DNA of 64,000 nucleotides from Opisthorchis felineus (taxonomy: Eukaryota > Platyhelminthes > Trematoda > Opisthorchiida > Opisthorchiidae). The notes under the pieces are model-generated. The model was not told where the DNA came from and ran no database searches. It worked only from the letters and a program-made list of their open reading frames with translations. The position numbers and the translations under genes were made by a program. Where the stretch lies: positions 1 to 64,000 of the forward strand of contig SJOL01002747.1 of NCBI GenBank assembly GCA_004794785.1, read 5' to 3'. Shown here piece after piece: positions 36,801 through 51,800 of this stretch (position 1 is the stretch's first letter; the number at the start of each line of letters is the position of its first letter).

Positions 36801-39800
36801 CACTTTACATTGCCCATATTTTTTGATATCATCATAGCCTACGGGAGTTAACCTCAGGCTTCCATATAGATGCCAAAGCCTTACCTGAGACGGGTGATCA
36901 TCTAAAGCCTATACGTTTCAGAAGCTCGATGGAAGTTTGTGATTAAGTAAATCTCATTCACGACAAATACACTCATTTGCATATCAACTGAATTTTCACG
37001 GTAGACTCACCTGAAACCCAGCGGAATCTCTCGCTTATGATGTTCTTAAGCAACTGAATGTGTTGCACAGGGCAACCTCATGTTTCAGTTGATACGACTT
37101 TCGAGATATCGCGATACACTACTCACAAGGTTGCATCAAGCCGAACTCAGGAACTGGTAATCGCCAGTAACCTTCATAAGGCAACTACTGTTTCGCACAT
37201 CATGAGATGGTTCACATGGGCAATATCAATTTAAGACGAACTGGGTATAAAATGTGAAATGGCATGGTCACTCTACCTCCCTTTCGTCCGCTGCGAAGGG
37301 ACACCGGTCACGTGAGCAGCTGGCCACGTCATCAACCCAACACATGCGGTTAACGTGCGATCAACGCCCATGAGTAGGCTCGGCGTTTGCTGTCTAACAT
37401 CGGTCATTGTTGTTTGATGTCTTAGACCAAGTGGCTAAATCTCAGGGCAATTAGGAAGCTGGATCAGGGGTCAGAGAAACTACCTCACTGAATGTGAACG
37501 ACCTACGATATCTGATACTGGGTGTTGTCAAGATTTTCCGACAGAGGTCAATCGCCCAAGGTCAATCGCCCACTAAACCACCACGTTGATCCTTTAAACC
37601 AAATGGTAACTAAAAAGTAGTGCTTGATCGAGGAATGGTTTCGTCGAGTGATTCAATTGATGAGCGCTTGGTCAGAACAGCCATGTATACCCCCGCAGGA
37701 CGTAACTTGGACGATTTATTTCACCATAAAAAGGCGAAAGGTGTAGATTCATAGCAACAATTCATTGCTGACCCGAAGGGATGACAAACAACTGTAGCAG
37801 TACAGAAGCGATTAAGGGCACATTACAGGCGTGCGTGTGCAGCTGGACTTAAATAAGGGCATTTTTCTTGGACGCTATTTCCGATAGGGCGACAGTACTA
37901 ATAACACTGACGAAAATCGCTCAGTTTACTAACAATTTCACTTTATTTGCGGTTCACCCAACAGAAATAAAAAATAATCTTAGATTACACTGCGTAGGTA
38001 CCCGGAGTCACGCTTAGATTGTCTTTAAGTGGCGGAGTGTCAACCTAGTCAAAATATACTGAGCGAAAAGCGATTCAAGTCATCTCATTGCTACTCAATA
38101 CGTCAGCTAACTTACAAACTAAAGTCATCAAATTTGGAATGTGGATGTCTCAACCAATTAAACACCTTGTTCCACATCAAGTATTCTGACAGGAAACAGC
38201 AGGCAAGGGATATGCGAGTAGCTGGTGGAAATTACTGATAAAGGCCAGCACCTAACTCGTTTTGATAACGCAATCCCACAAATGAATCCCATGGAATTAT
38301 TGACATTCACCTAACTGACGGCAAAAGTTCCACACCTCGCGAATAACACGTGGGTGAAAATATCAACCAGATATAGTTCGGAGGAGTTTAATGGATAAAT
38401 CCTTCGTCTCAGCCCAAGGACGGTACGCGGTTTGCAGCTGTCCAATTTTAACCAAAGACCAATATCGACCCATGTACAGCGAACCACAAACCTGTCCGTA
38501 TACGGATGAACGGAAGATTGCCAAGAAACCGGAGGTGCTAACAGGCGTTGTTTCCAAGTCTTTGTGCACGCCTCATAGGAAGAAGTGAGGTAGCGGGCAC
38601 TAGAGAGATGCTACACATTGCGTCTAGCCGAATGACGAGTTAAAACATAAACTGAGTTCAGAAAAGTTGTGGCACCACTTCACACACTTGAAATTCAAAA
38701 AGATGAACTCAGATGTGAACTAATCACATTCACGACAGGATGAAACAGAGTCAAAGAGAACAAAATTGGCATCGTGAACGGGAGAATAACAAGTTCAGTG
38801 ATGATAAGCACAATTTGGATGATTCAAATGGAGCAGACAGCTAATCGATAAGGGCAACAAGTACACAAGAAACGACGTAACCCTGCAGTTTGAGGTGGTT
38901 GGGGTAGAAAATCCCTGCTGAAGGGAAACTCAGAAAACGGAAGGTGGCTGTGTACAATGACGAGCTCGACAACATCCTGTACATCCGCCATCAGCATCAT
39001 TAACAGCAACACCAGATGAGAACGGGGGGCGAGATGGCTCAGTGGTCAGAGTGCGAATTTACTGACCGGAAGGTCCGTGGTTCGAACCCAACCTCTGCCT
39101 CTCGACTTCTCCCGTCTAGGCTTGGGCAACCTGGCAGTATCCCAGCCCCCGTGCTTCCTTCGGGTGGCATGGCAGCTAGGCACCGAAAGGGTGCTACAGC
39201 TACGATTATCCATTATTATCTAGATGAGAACGCTGGTGCTTCATTGCCCTGCAATCACGCGACCGAGAGAGGGCTGGCCTACCACAAACATCTGAGGTGC
39301 CCACACCTCCAACACTCAATCGGACAATTTGCATAGAAACTGACAACAAGAACGCCACTGTCAGTTAGCCGCCATATCATTGTCTCTAGCCAAGCACAGG
39401 GAGGGTTAGGTGGACCCCATCCTAAAAGGCGGAGAGCAGTAACAACGCTCAAACATTTGGTAACATCCTTCATTGCCTTCTGTCATGTCAAATTCTGCCC
39501 AACTCTGGGTATCCGCCGCTCCGAATTGGACACGAGAAACGGCGCCGGTCTCGGCAAGTGTTAACCCAGCATGCGTAGGACATAGCCCAGCCATCTTAGC
39601 TTGCAGTGTTAGATGCATTATTTGAGTGAAGTACCGCATGCCCTACCGAAGATCCGTTTCCTCATCACCGTATTCCTAATTCATTGGCTCCAACCAATTC
39701 CAGTTACAGATCTAGGACATCGGTGACCAAAGGTCTGAAGATGTCGCACTGCCTCCACCCGATGTGATCAAATCCTGCAGCTGCACAACAATACAACCGG

Positions 39801-42800
39801 TACTGTAGTCTGATGCACAGGTCCTTTGATATCCAGCGATAAGGCTTTTTGACACCACAGGTGGAGCAAACTGGCAAACGCCATTCAGGCCTTCGAGATT
39901 CGTGTGCTGACTTCTTCTGTCACAATACCGTCAGGGCTAATGCAAGTCCCGAGATACGTATAATGTTCCACAAATTCCAGTGTCACTCCTTGAATTATTA
40001 GAGGCATGCTCAAAGACTGTACGTCCAGCAACATGACTTTGCACTTCGTGGGAGCGAAGTACATGCTGAAGGACTGGCTGACCTTGGTCAGCTTTCTTAG
40101 TAGTGTTTGCGCTTCGTGCTCTGTTTCAAAAATGGGAACAATGTCGTCTATATATTCCAGGCCGACACGGTTGTCCGTTAGATAGATCTGAACACCGAGG
40201 CTTTGGAGGCGTTCATGAGTTTTGCTTCATTAATGACGAAATTCAAAAACGTAGTGTGTGAGTGAAAACCGTCGTGGTAAAGTTTTTGGAAGGCTCTCCA
40301 TTCAGTCTCAACCACTCATAACCACGTGAATACAAACAACGCATGATATTCACGAACTTCTAGGGGATATCTTGCCGAGCAAGCATGCTGAGAAGAACGG
40401 ACCGGTCAACGGAATCGAGCACAGTATTGAAATCAAGGAACACTTGTATATACAACACACCCAGATGTCAATCATTCGTGAACGTACAAGTTTTTAGTTG
40501 ATCACATCGGGCTGCACAACGGCCAAATTGCAAAGAAACGCTATACTGAACAACTCACAGCGACTGTATTATATGAAATCTATACTATTGGCAATCTGAA
40601 GGAAACAAAGATGGAATTAAGGAGTGAATTCTTAAGTTTGACTTCGCACTATCAGAGCAAACTTTTCACCAGCACTCCACCATTTGAGGAGTTGAACACC
40701 GAATTCGTTATTTCATCTGTTGCTTATTCCACATCCTACATTTGATGGCTCTAGGTTGAAAGACAGCACAAATACTTATACAAATGGAGTATATACTTCG
40801 CCGGTATGTAATCCGGTAAGGAATGAAAACCAAGGGACTTAGGCCGTATGATTAAACAAAAAACGCGTCCATATATATCCTACAGTTAAAAGTCGTTCGG
40901 GGTTACGCTTCCCCAAGAACGAGCTTCCCCAATAAGCGAATTATCTCGAATTTTGAAGTTACTCCGTCCTGAGAAGGTAATTATAACAAGTCACCAGAAT
41001 CCAGATCAGGAAAGTAAAAAAGCCCTATAGCTGGAAGGCCGGATGCGATGAGTAACGGTAGACAACATTCAGAAGACCGTACTTTTCTGCGATAGCATAC
41101 AACAATTGAGGCCGAAGAACAGGACCATAGCTGACAGACGAAATTCTGTGCAGCCTTGATAGACTTACGTCGTCCATCAACGAACGCTAGTTCTCCGCGG
41201 AGTACAACGCGTCGAACACGTCCACGAACACGTCGACCAGCAAAAGGACTCCATCCAGCTCGTGTGTATAATGTTTGGGCAGTAACAGGTGGCTCGGCGT
41301 AGGGCGAATTCACCCTGTATGAACCCGGCAGAGACCACTCCGCGCCCATGTCGACCTCCACCCAAGTATCATCGAACATACACCGATCCAAGGTGTCCCC
41401 AGCGTTAAGTAAATTGGTATCGTTGTCCAAGTTGAAGATTCGTCTAGGGTTCACGTGCAACCGTTCAATAAGGTCGGTCAACGTCAGACGACCCTCACAC
41501 ATAGCAGTTAGGAAAAGCGGAAGCATACTTTCCAACCCAGGAAATCCTGGAGGGGCATTTGAAGTCGCCTTTTCGGACGCCAGATGCGGGGCGTGGTCCG
41601 TTGCAAAGCAGTCGATCGAATCCAGATTGGCCCACAAGGCCTGTATGTCCTCACGAGTACCGAGTCGTGGTCGCACCTCACCTACATAGAATGGAGATAA
41701 CATAAGGTTACCACTGAGGGGCTAAACACGAGCTAGAACAAGATGCCTGTGGCTGAAGGGTTGAAAGCTCCCGTGAATTCATGTGACCAGTACAAACTGT
41801 TAGATATTCGAACACACGTGGTTAGTGAACGAGTTTGTGTGGCTAACTTGAAATACTTTCGATCCGAGAAGGACGACACCGCGATTTTAGTAACAAAGTC
41901 GCATTGAAGAGGATGAGTTTCTGAAAGTAACATATAATCGAGAGTGGTGTGAGTGGAACTAAATAAATCGCTATCAAGTTGAACATATACTACCCTCAAA
42001 GTGATTGCAAAGTCTGTCTAAGCATCTTTAACCGAGCTTTCAATGTTTCCATTCTAAAAGTATACAAAGGAGATAAGGTGTCTAACAAACGCACAACGCA
42101 TGTGGTTTTCCGTGTCCTGGAAAAATGGCACAAAATAGAACTTACGCCATCCTCCACAATCCGGTAGGTCGTCTTCGGTAAGGAAAAGGTGATGTGGGCT
42201 CACCTCACATGTAACCTTCAGCCCACGTGCCTTCGCGTCCCGAATCAATTCGATCTCCGCTTTACGCGCGACGTGACAAATGTGAACGGAGCGACCGGTT
42301 AGCTCGGCTAAAAGTAGGACTGCCGCCATTGTTTCTCCCTCAGCATGGCAGCAAATAGGTTTTGAAGTGGGCCAAGTCTTGAAAAAAGCATACAGAACAC
42401 AAGACATAAGGCAAACTGTGAACGTTACGAACCTTGGATCCTATCTGGTGGTCATGAAAAACTGGTTCTTGGCTTAAACATCTAGACCATGTGCAAAACG
42501 TCAGATCGTTCATCGTCACCAATAGACACAGATGACTCGAGAACAATCTGTACGTGGTTAGAATTTGACGAAGTTAATTAATAATGTGGGCCGGTATCGA
42601 GAACCTGTCACACAAGGCTTTTCACCGATATTATGGCGTATCAGGTGGGCGAAGAGAGATTCAGCAAACTGAAGACAGTTTCACCAATAATACTAACGTT
42701 TACCACAAACTCTTCTGAGAATCTTAATTCAAAGATACTTTCGTTTTGAGTTGATTCTGATGGTCCTGTTTGATTCTTAAGAATCACTGTTTAGGTATGC

Positions 42801-45800
42801 GAAAGTTCAGTTTTCAGCTTTTTCAGCTCAAAAACCGTGGATCGACATACAGTGATTCAAGCTGCTACAAGCTTGTTCACCACCGAAAAGGAGAATAAGA
42901 GAATGAGAGTCACGCAATGGAGGCGGTGGGTATAGCAGATTCCCGAAACTTGGTAACGTGAGCTTCAATAACGACAGGATCGTTGGTCAACAGACCATCA
43001 CGAAATGTCAGGTACCGCTGGATTCAGAGAGCACCATCACATCCAAAGAATCACCACAGTCGTCAGGTCTGCAACACACTGATCCGTCTGTCCAAATAAG
43101 TAAACAGTTGGCTTAAAACAATTATATGAAACCCACACACTACCTACAGTTCAAAAGCAACCCAAGGCCAGTGTTCTGACCTCGCTGATCTGAATAATTC
43201 TTTCGACTTTCACAGTCAATTTAAGCTTACTTTCGGACAAAATGCTTCAGCGATGAACTGGGTGCACACATGAGGGGTACGGAAACAAAACCGTTGCATT
43301 TCCTTTCTGCGTCCAGAGTGAATCTGAAGAAATACTTCTAGAAATCGAGTAATTGTCCAGTCAGATTACGTGAAGGCCAGTCATTCCAGTTACTTCCATT
43401 GAACTCATTAACCTTAGGACAAGGCACAGCGCCTTCTCCAAAGAGTTCGAGACCTCCGGACTTAGCGAAATCACGTTCTTTTTAGGAGCGTCTCTATTCA
43501 GAGAGCGAAACAGTTTTTCATTTCTTTATTCATAAAAGTTCTCCGTACGGCTGTAACCGGTTTGAATGACATAATCAAATGAATTTGTCGCTAATAAACT
43601 GTTTGGAACTAAAAGGCAACGACCACAATTCGCGTGCGTACTACTCAATAATGAAGAGTAAAAATTTCGTGGAATGAAACGTGAGTCTTGCGTTTCTTGA
43701 ACAATAGTTTGAATATCAGTACACAGTGATAGTTGCGTCGAATGATCTCAAGGATAGCTGCCAAATGCAATCGGCGTGAAAACTCACTTCGCTGAATGGT
43801 ACGTCTGGTGCTGACTCAACCACATTTTCCAGTTCAAGTTCTTCCCAGCACACGAAATTCTGAAGTTGTGTTGTTGATCCATTGTTCAGCTTTAATCCCC
43901 TTCCGGTGCCTAGCTGCCATGGCACCCGAAGGAAGCACGAGGTTTGGGATACTGCCAGGTTGTCCAAGCCTAGACAGGGGAAGTCGAGAGACAGAGGTCG
44001 GGTTCGAACCACGGACCTCCCGGTCAGTAAATTCGCGCTCTAACCACTGAGCCATCTCGCTACATGCCAAGCGGAAGTTTTCTGATGTCAAACTTGCTGG
44101 TTATGGAGTTAACTGCTCGCCTCTTATTTTTATTCTTCATGTATTCACTCCTAGAATTACGGCTTTTGTCATACCAACGTCTTGGCAATGGTCAAAAGCG
44201 GCCGGAAACATTCGATCGTCATGTGTGCGATCGCGAGACTCAGTGAAGAAGCTGATCAATGACCTTGACATGTGCTGTTGTGAACGGAATCGTGCTGCTG
44301 TACTGTTCCTCGACTACAAACGTATGGGATAGCGTTAGTGTCTTACAGTGCATAAAATGGACATAATTAAATCTGATGGGTGCCGGTCAGCTTTTATCAC
44401 CGTATGGAACAGAGCGTGGCAACGATTGGCATACTCGAAACCCAAGTGGGTATTTGGCACGAACGGCAGCATACCAAATGCCTAGCTTCTTGAGGAATCA
44501 GCCCCGATTATCTAATTCGGAACTGACATACGGACAAGAGCAGGAAGGTCATGCCCTCTTAGGAAACGGTCTCTTGCGCGTGGTGTATTTTCCGTGCCGC
44601 ATGCAACGGGCGGGGGTGCGGAGATAGATCAAGGAGTGATTGTTAACGCAGTTGTTTAAAATAAGATAGAAATGCTACAGGACGATGTCATCGGGTACTT
44701 ACCTCAAAATGTTTTTTCCAGATGTTCAGTTTTCCTGACAAAGATAATGTGGTAAACGTTTCGTTCAGGTACATTTTTAGCCCAACCACATGTCCACCAA
44801 GTTGGCCAACTGAACCAAAGTTGTCCGCCGTCGCACCAACAAACAACCCATAATCACAGTACGCACGACTTGCAGCCCGTTCCATTGCAAGCTGCAAAGA
44901 AGCCTCGTCGACCACTGCCGGATTAGTGTTTGGCATGGCTAGTATGGCGACGATTCCACCGGCTAAGGCAGCAACGGTAGCGGTGCTCCAGTCTTCTTTA
45001 TATTCGTGTCCCGGATCTCTGAAATATACACAACCAGTCACCGAATAAGCTCGGTTTCAATAGGTAAACTAGTTTATTCCGCAGTACTCAACAACAGCAG
45101 AATCATCATTGAATCCAACCATTCTGGTGCGTTAATAAGTATGACCCAAAACAAGTACAAAATACGAAAGGATAACATCCGGAGTAAGGAAAAGTCTGAA
45201 AAGATTATGGATGGGTGAGAACACACAGACTCGACCAGCAACTATACCATCTGAACGTCAGGGATGGTCATCTCGTAGTGTCACATCTTCTGCAGTGGCT
45301 GATTCTGGACTGAGAGGAGTACTCTCTGGGGCATTCGTTGGGAATAAAGTGCAAGCCTTTATATCACTAACGGTTCAGACGGCACGAGTTTGGATGGTTC
45401 AGTTAAGGTAGGTCGATTCACAGGGAAACTGAATGTTCAGAAGGCCTAAATGACAGCTGTAGGTTGTTTGTTAGTCTTCCAATTTTCGCAGAGTTGGACA
45501 GCAATACATCACAAATCAAGCAGACAGTCCGCTTTGGAAGAGAGTGCTGATAACCAAAAGGTGGGTGTAACGAGTTGGGCTGGTTAACAGATCTTTCTTC
45601 TAAATTTTTGCTATGGTAAAAGGGTAATCGACCCCCCGATACAAACCAGAAAAAGAACTCAAAAACGTTAGCCTCTGCCAGGTTCTGGGAACGCTTTTGA
45701 ATTGGTTTGAGGTGCAGTAAACTTAGCCCTTGAATAAGTATGTAGTCCTATCAGCTGCTTTTTCACGTATATTATATTGGCTGTTGTCTCCCACAGTTGT

Positions 45801-48800
45801 TCCTTCCCACCCAAATCCTTCGGGTAGCGTGGCAGCTAGGCACCAAATGAGTACTGGAGCTGAACGATTATTTATTTACGCTAAACTTTGGTGCTCCCAT
45901 TGCCCACCTATCCAGAGTGCCTTCAAAAAACGCTGCTGTCCAGCAACTTAGCGGAGAGCAGCTGACAAAAATTTAAAAAAACACCCGCGGCAGCTGAAGT
46001 CAAACACGACGCAAACAAATACGTCACGATAAGCTAGTGAACGGTATAGTTGGGAAAGCCATTGTAGAGCAACACGGAAACGCTCATGTCTGTACACTGT
46101 GTTGACTTGCTCGGTATGTATCTAAATATGTATCTGAATAGTCAGATAATGGCCTGACTTTTTACGATTTTCATGAAGGACCTATTCAGGGAGATTGTAT
46201 TGAACTGAATGGATTGCTTTGTCGGGCCCGACCACCGTCGCTTTATTACCTCCGCAGTAGTCAAGAGACAGGAATTGGTAAACCGTACGGATGAATATGT
46301 AAATTCGCAACGTGAAGACTAACCTGGTATGAACGTGAATGTCGATCAGACCAGGGAGGTAAAGAATCTGACTAGAAGAGATGCAGTGTAACGGAAGCAA
46401 ACGACATTCAACTCCCGGCTGATCGGGACGACGAAGTGGGAGAAGAGAATCTTTTGTTTTTCCCGGCAATGTTCGACCCCGATAATGACGGTATAAGGCT
46501 TCGGCGAGGAGTTTGAACAGCTTCACATCTGTGATTAGTGGCACATTTGTCTCAACTGCCAGACGTCTTGTCATATACCCTAAGATATGGTAGAAAGGAC
46601 GGTGATGATGAGGAATTATCATGACTGTAACATTTCCAAGCTGTGACAAGAGAAACAAGCTCCACCAAATGCCGACAAAGCAACAAAGTGATGGTGGTAT
46701 TACTGTTTAAAAGGCTTTGGAACGGAAGTGAAGTTCAGTGTATGGTCTTCGTTGGATTTGTAGTAAAAGAAGAGTCACAATAGGACCAGTTTTGGCTTGA
46801 AATGGTCGAGGCGATAATAAGCACAATCCCGAAATAGACTCAATACATGGTACAAATTATCAGAGAAAAGGAAATGACAAAGTCTTCATCATCAAACCAA
46901 ATGACGCAGATTGCATATATACTAGAGCCGGAAACCAAGCACACGACAGAGGCACTCACATCGTACGGCTTAATGGGATTCATCTTGGAACCTTGCTCAT
47001 GAAAACAGTCGTATTAGGTTCGGCCAGTTCGTCGGATTCATAGGTAAACCCATTGGTAGTTGTGAATTTTACCAAACACACTGAGCGACGCATCCCATCC
47101 TTTTATCTTGATCCTATAGAACTATCCTCGGAATAGAGCAGCTGAAATGGTATAATTGCTCTCCAGATCCAGCGCACTGATCTCCAAAGATGAAATCTGA
47201 TATGACTATTTTCGCTGCGAATGCGGGAAGAACGGTCGCGGGCTCATTGCTGTCTGGGGGGAAAGAGCGAACCGATTCCGTTTGCGCGGGGGGGGGGGGG
47301 TGCGGGGCTTTGATGAACGATAGGATTATTCGTTCATCATAAAACCTAAGAATTTAATCCCACTGCAGAATAATAAAAACTACCATAAGATAATAAGGTA
47401 ACCAAATGCTAGTTTACGAGTCCGAGGAATAATGTAGGGAGCAAAATAGCAGAGGTGTACAAACAATCTTTATTTATTAGCCGTATAACCTATTATTAGC
47501 TACTTTTTTACTGTTTTGTTGACTCATACCAGTGACGTGGATAGCCGAGATAACACTTCAACGTAATCGTTCGACGTTGGTCGCTGAATAAACATACAAG
47601 GAAGGCCACAATCATGGTGAGATGTGACTGTGGCTTCGACTTTCCTACTCCATCGATCATTCGAATCAGTCGATTCGTTTGCGATCAAACAGCCGATTAA
47701 GCCTTTCTAGGTTATGCGTGCCTGTTCTAACATGCATGTTTGTTGTGTTGACGAGCCAGATCACATTGCGATTGGCAATCCACCGATTTTCTTGCTATCT
47801 ATTAATCGGACTCAGTGGCTCAGTGGTTAGAGCGCCAATTTGCTGACCGGAAGGTCCGTGGATCGAACCCGACCTCCGCCTCTCGACTTCCCCTGTCTAG
47901 GCTTGGGCAACCTGGCAGTATCGCAGCCCTCGTGCTTCCTTCTGGTGGCATGGCAGGTGGCACCGAAAGGGTGTTACAGCTGTAAGATTATCATATTATC
48001 TTATCTTATTAATCGGACCGATCGATCCACACTTAGTTACTTGAGGATGTCCCCTTGTTAGGAGGAATCCTACAACGGTACAACGACCAATGTGCCTAAC
48101 TCGCAAGTGACCTGTAAGAAGAAAAGGCTGCTAGCCCGCATCAAGGCGAGTTCTGACTGGACGAAAACCCAGGCCCAACGGTATTGCAGTAGCTATTGAA
48201 TACCATTCGGCAGGATCGTTCGAATTTCCAGAATGCTGTTATAGCATAAACGTCTAGACGTAGCGCTGTACATGGATTTTGAACTTGTTCTGGGCGTTTA
48301 GTACACTCAGTCTATCTTTGGTAGATGTTCTACCGAAAACGCTGGGAGAATCAGACCGGCAAGTGAGCCGAGGCATAACCGTTATTTCATATTCGGAACA
48401 TGGGGTTTGATCCCAGATAATCTAGTGCTGCCTTCCGTGCTATGGCGTAGACAGGTTGACTGATCTTGCAACTTAGTCGACACTATAGGAGGCAAGGGCG
48501 CACAAACCAGGCACAGTCAGAGTTAGGTTGATAAATTAATGTGACAATGATTGTGGTTTCGTTTACGAATAACGGTGTTCCGAACAAGACGAAGCATTGG
48601 AATCACCCATTCACAAAAAACCTCAATCGATGTGATACTGGTGGCAGTGAAACAGGTGTTTAACACCAGTACTGCTGTTGATGGTAATGAGTGACATCGA
48701 TGACTATTGTAAAACCGAATAGTTTAGAAAGTGAACGGACAGTTCGGTTGCAAACTAGTAACACAGAATCGTCATCATCGACAGAATCACATCAGTGCTC

Positions 48801-51800
48801 AACACTGAAGCTTTGCTGCCGTACGTAAGATGACAAATGGCCCAGATAAGTCTGCGTGGTTCGTTAGCATTGCTAGAAACGCCTTGATAACCAACGGATA
48901 CTCGGACATTATATCTGGTCGAGTTCATAGCATAAGAGAATATTTCGAATATGATATAACAGTAATTGTTAATATGCGTAATACATACCAACGACATAAT
49001 ATAATGACATATAGAATAAGACAGCTATGATGAGATTTATTACCTCGTGTGACGAACGCCGAAGGACGACGATATCCAGTTTTACGCATGGTAAGGCTTA
49101 CAATCAAGCCAAACTGCTTTTCAGCCAAATATTCTTGAACCGTTCGGTCACGTACATCAGTGTCGGTAGTTTGAGCACCCCTGAACGAGATGAAGAACAA
49201 AAAATGTATTCAGAGGCATAAGATGGAAAAGCGAAAGATACTATTCCTCGAAAGGTGATGTTCGTCTAAAACAAGGAGTGGCGTTCCCTGCTAAATTAAG
49301 GCAAATCGGAGGATGGTCGAACTCAGTGGACAAACAATCAACTAAGCAACCTGGGCTAGTAACATTCTCTTCATCAGATGCTAATCAGGCGCAGAACGGA
49401 GTCTACTAGCTTTAAGCTGAAATGTTGGTAAACGGAAATAGCAAGGTACGAAAAGAGCATAACACACTGAAACTGTATGTTGTTATACTCCATAACTGAG
49501 CTGTACTCACATCAGTTGCTTGGCATGAGCCATCGGTTTGGCACTCTGCTTTCAAGTGAGGCTTACACGTCCAAGTTTTTAACTGTCAACAGGGTATTCG
49601 AAAGGCTACGTCAATCGCTCATGCTTCTATTTACTCGCCGCAGGGTCAGTAAGCGTCTATTGTTGTTATAACCAAATACGAGAATGATACCAACCCGTAA
49701 ATGTGAGGCCTCAACTCGACGAATAGAGCCCTGTATATAACTCACTGAGCCAGAAGGACTCATTACACGGCACCGATATCCGATAAATGGGCTGTTCCGT
49801 AAAAGTTATGTCGGCTGAAAAATTATCACGCCTTCTTAGCATCCTACCAAGAGCTCTCTCCTTAAATTTTGCCGTCTGGGAGCATAAGCATATGTACCGA
49901 TCACCTTCGCGTTGCTTGATTGTGTACTGGGTTAGAGTGAGTCTAGGAACATAGGTTTTGGTTATTTGTACCAGTATTTGCAGGCGCGAAGTTCACGGTT
50001 GCACTCGGGCTGGGATACTGCCAGGGCACCCAACCTAGACAGGAGAACGATCGGGGCCCTCAAAAAAGACGCTTAGTTCAAAAGACTGACTGCAAGGCAG
50101 CGGATGAACGCGGGCACACTATCACAGTAGTACAAGTTCTTAAGCAACAAATCATCGCATATGTTGCAAATTCTAGCCCCTAGGATCAACAGAATGTGTC
50201 CATCAGCCTATCCATTGGCCACCCTGGTATGAGAAAGTCTGTGGATCTCAGAGCGAAACGCCTAGAATAACTCAATGGGCCACACAAGTAAAAAAAACCG
50301 TCGCACCACGATAGGGTCCGGTCTCTACCTACGATACATGCAAACCAAATATTGAGGCAGGAAGAAGTTGAAAGAACACAAACTGAAAATGAACGTACAT
50401 TTGCTTCGCAACATCTGAGTCCTCATACGGCCACTCGATAGGTATGACAGGAACTCCCTGTGTCTGATAGTAGTCAGCGGTTCCCGTACTTCCGTACAAT
50501 TTGTAGCCTAGACGGGAGAGCTGAGACACACTGGAGGAGTGAAGACAAAGGCAAATAAATGGTAGAGGTGATCGTTCATTAACAGGAACACTAAAGTGTC
50601 AGAAATAGACGGACGCTGACTGGCCAGAACAATGAGGAAAAAACGTATAATTACACTGTAAGCCGAAAGACAACTAGAAGGCTTATAGTGTGGATACCGA
50701 CTGCCGTGAGCTGTATGTTACACACAGCTGAAACTACACAGAGGCATCAAATCACCTAAGACCATTTGCAATTTATTTGCTTACTTGTAAACAAACTACC
50801 GGCGAGTAACTCAGGAGCACTGGAGAGAGTGTGAAACCGAGAAAGTAGTACACTACTCATCTTACTTGCTCTTATTTCAACCACAGAACACGACAGTAGG
50901 TTCTCATGAGAACAACCGAAACCGTGCAGTCTTAAACCCCACTTTCACAATCACAGAGGACGACCATGCGTAAGTTAAGACTGGTTACTCTGTTTAAAGA
51001 GCACTTTGTATACTTTCAATGCTTACGCGGAGACGAAAGCCAGTAGGCCGTGTGCTGTAGCTTGACGAATAACCTAATTATGGGCGCCAGCAATTCGGGA
51101 GCTGTCCGATCCTTTGTCAGCCTGCACTTGCCATAGGTAGGAAAATAAACCAACCTGCTCAGTAGCTCCTTCTTATGTCGGTAACTTCCAATTGAGAGGA
51201 AGATACTTTCTTTGGGTCGAGGCAAACGACCGTTGGTGTTGAACAGAGCAGCTTCTTGAGCCAGCAGATAGGCTTCATAACGGTCACGACCGAAACAGGC
51301 CACCTCACCTGTGCTAACCATTTCCACACCCAGAAGGACATCGGCCCCAAGAAGGCGGGAGAATGAGAACACGGGTACCTATGCGTGGAGGGCAGACAAC
51401 CATAAAACGATGAAACAACAGGGAAATTCAAACCAAAAGTGAACGGAACCATTAAAGCGGACAGATTTGTGCATAAAACTTGGGCTTCGGACATAAGCGA
51501 CTCGCCGAAAATCTTCATGGTAGTTAGCTTCATGTAATTTGCTGAAAAGTAACAGGGGTTTAGCGCATTATCATTCCAGACCGACTGACATTTTGCGTTT
51601 GTATCAGCAGTTTCAAACATAGGTCCTTCTGGCAAAGGAATAACCATTGATGACTTGCGTGCACTGCAGAAAAGACGAATACATGGGTGGTGCTTCAAAG
51701 TGCCACCCGCAATGGGATCATCAGGTGGGCAGACCGACAGTTTGGGAGTACGCTTCACACTTGCTTCTAATCTTGTGACGGCGATAGAGCATACCATTAT

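Larger units (their letters stand above)
36472..41168. other. CAD intron between W15 and W16 (4.7 kb)
   Basis: It contains dispersed repeat copy B at 36955-37058, a family-1 SINE at 39024-39205 and an RTE-like LINE at 39210-40500. The stretch 37180-39020 holds nothing I recognise. Confidence 0.6.
46580..49043. other. CAD intron between W11 and W12 (2.5 kb)
   Basis: It contains a 13-base G run at 47288-47300 and a family-1 SINE at 47808-48009. Otherwise unassigned. Confidence 0.65.

Noticed and set aside
39024..39100. Functional tRNA gene
   Set aside because: A- and B-boxes are present, but the sequence is repeated several times with a long shared non-tRNA body, so it is a SINE head.
39016..39336. 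A 106-codon frame starting at a tRNA-like sequence
   Set aside because: It is the translation of a family-1 SINE and adjoining LINE tail, not a gene.
41348..41689. A 113-codon plus-strand frame
   Set aside because: It is the antisense shadow of CAD exon W15.
51159..51797. A 212-codon frame on the minus strand
   Set aside because: It overlaps CAD exon W9 in a different frame, and its sequence has no domain. The extra length is a chance extension through intron.
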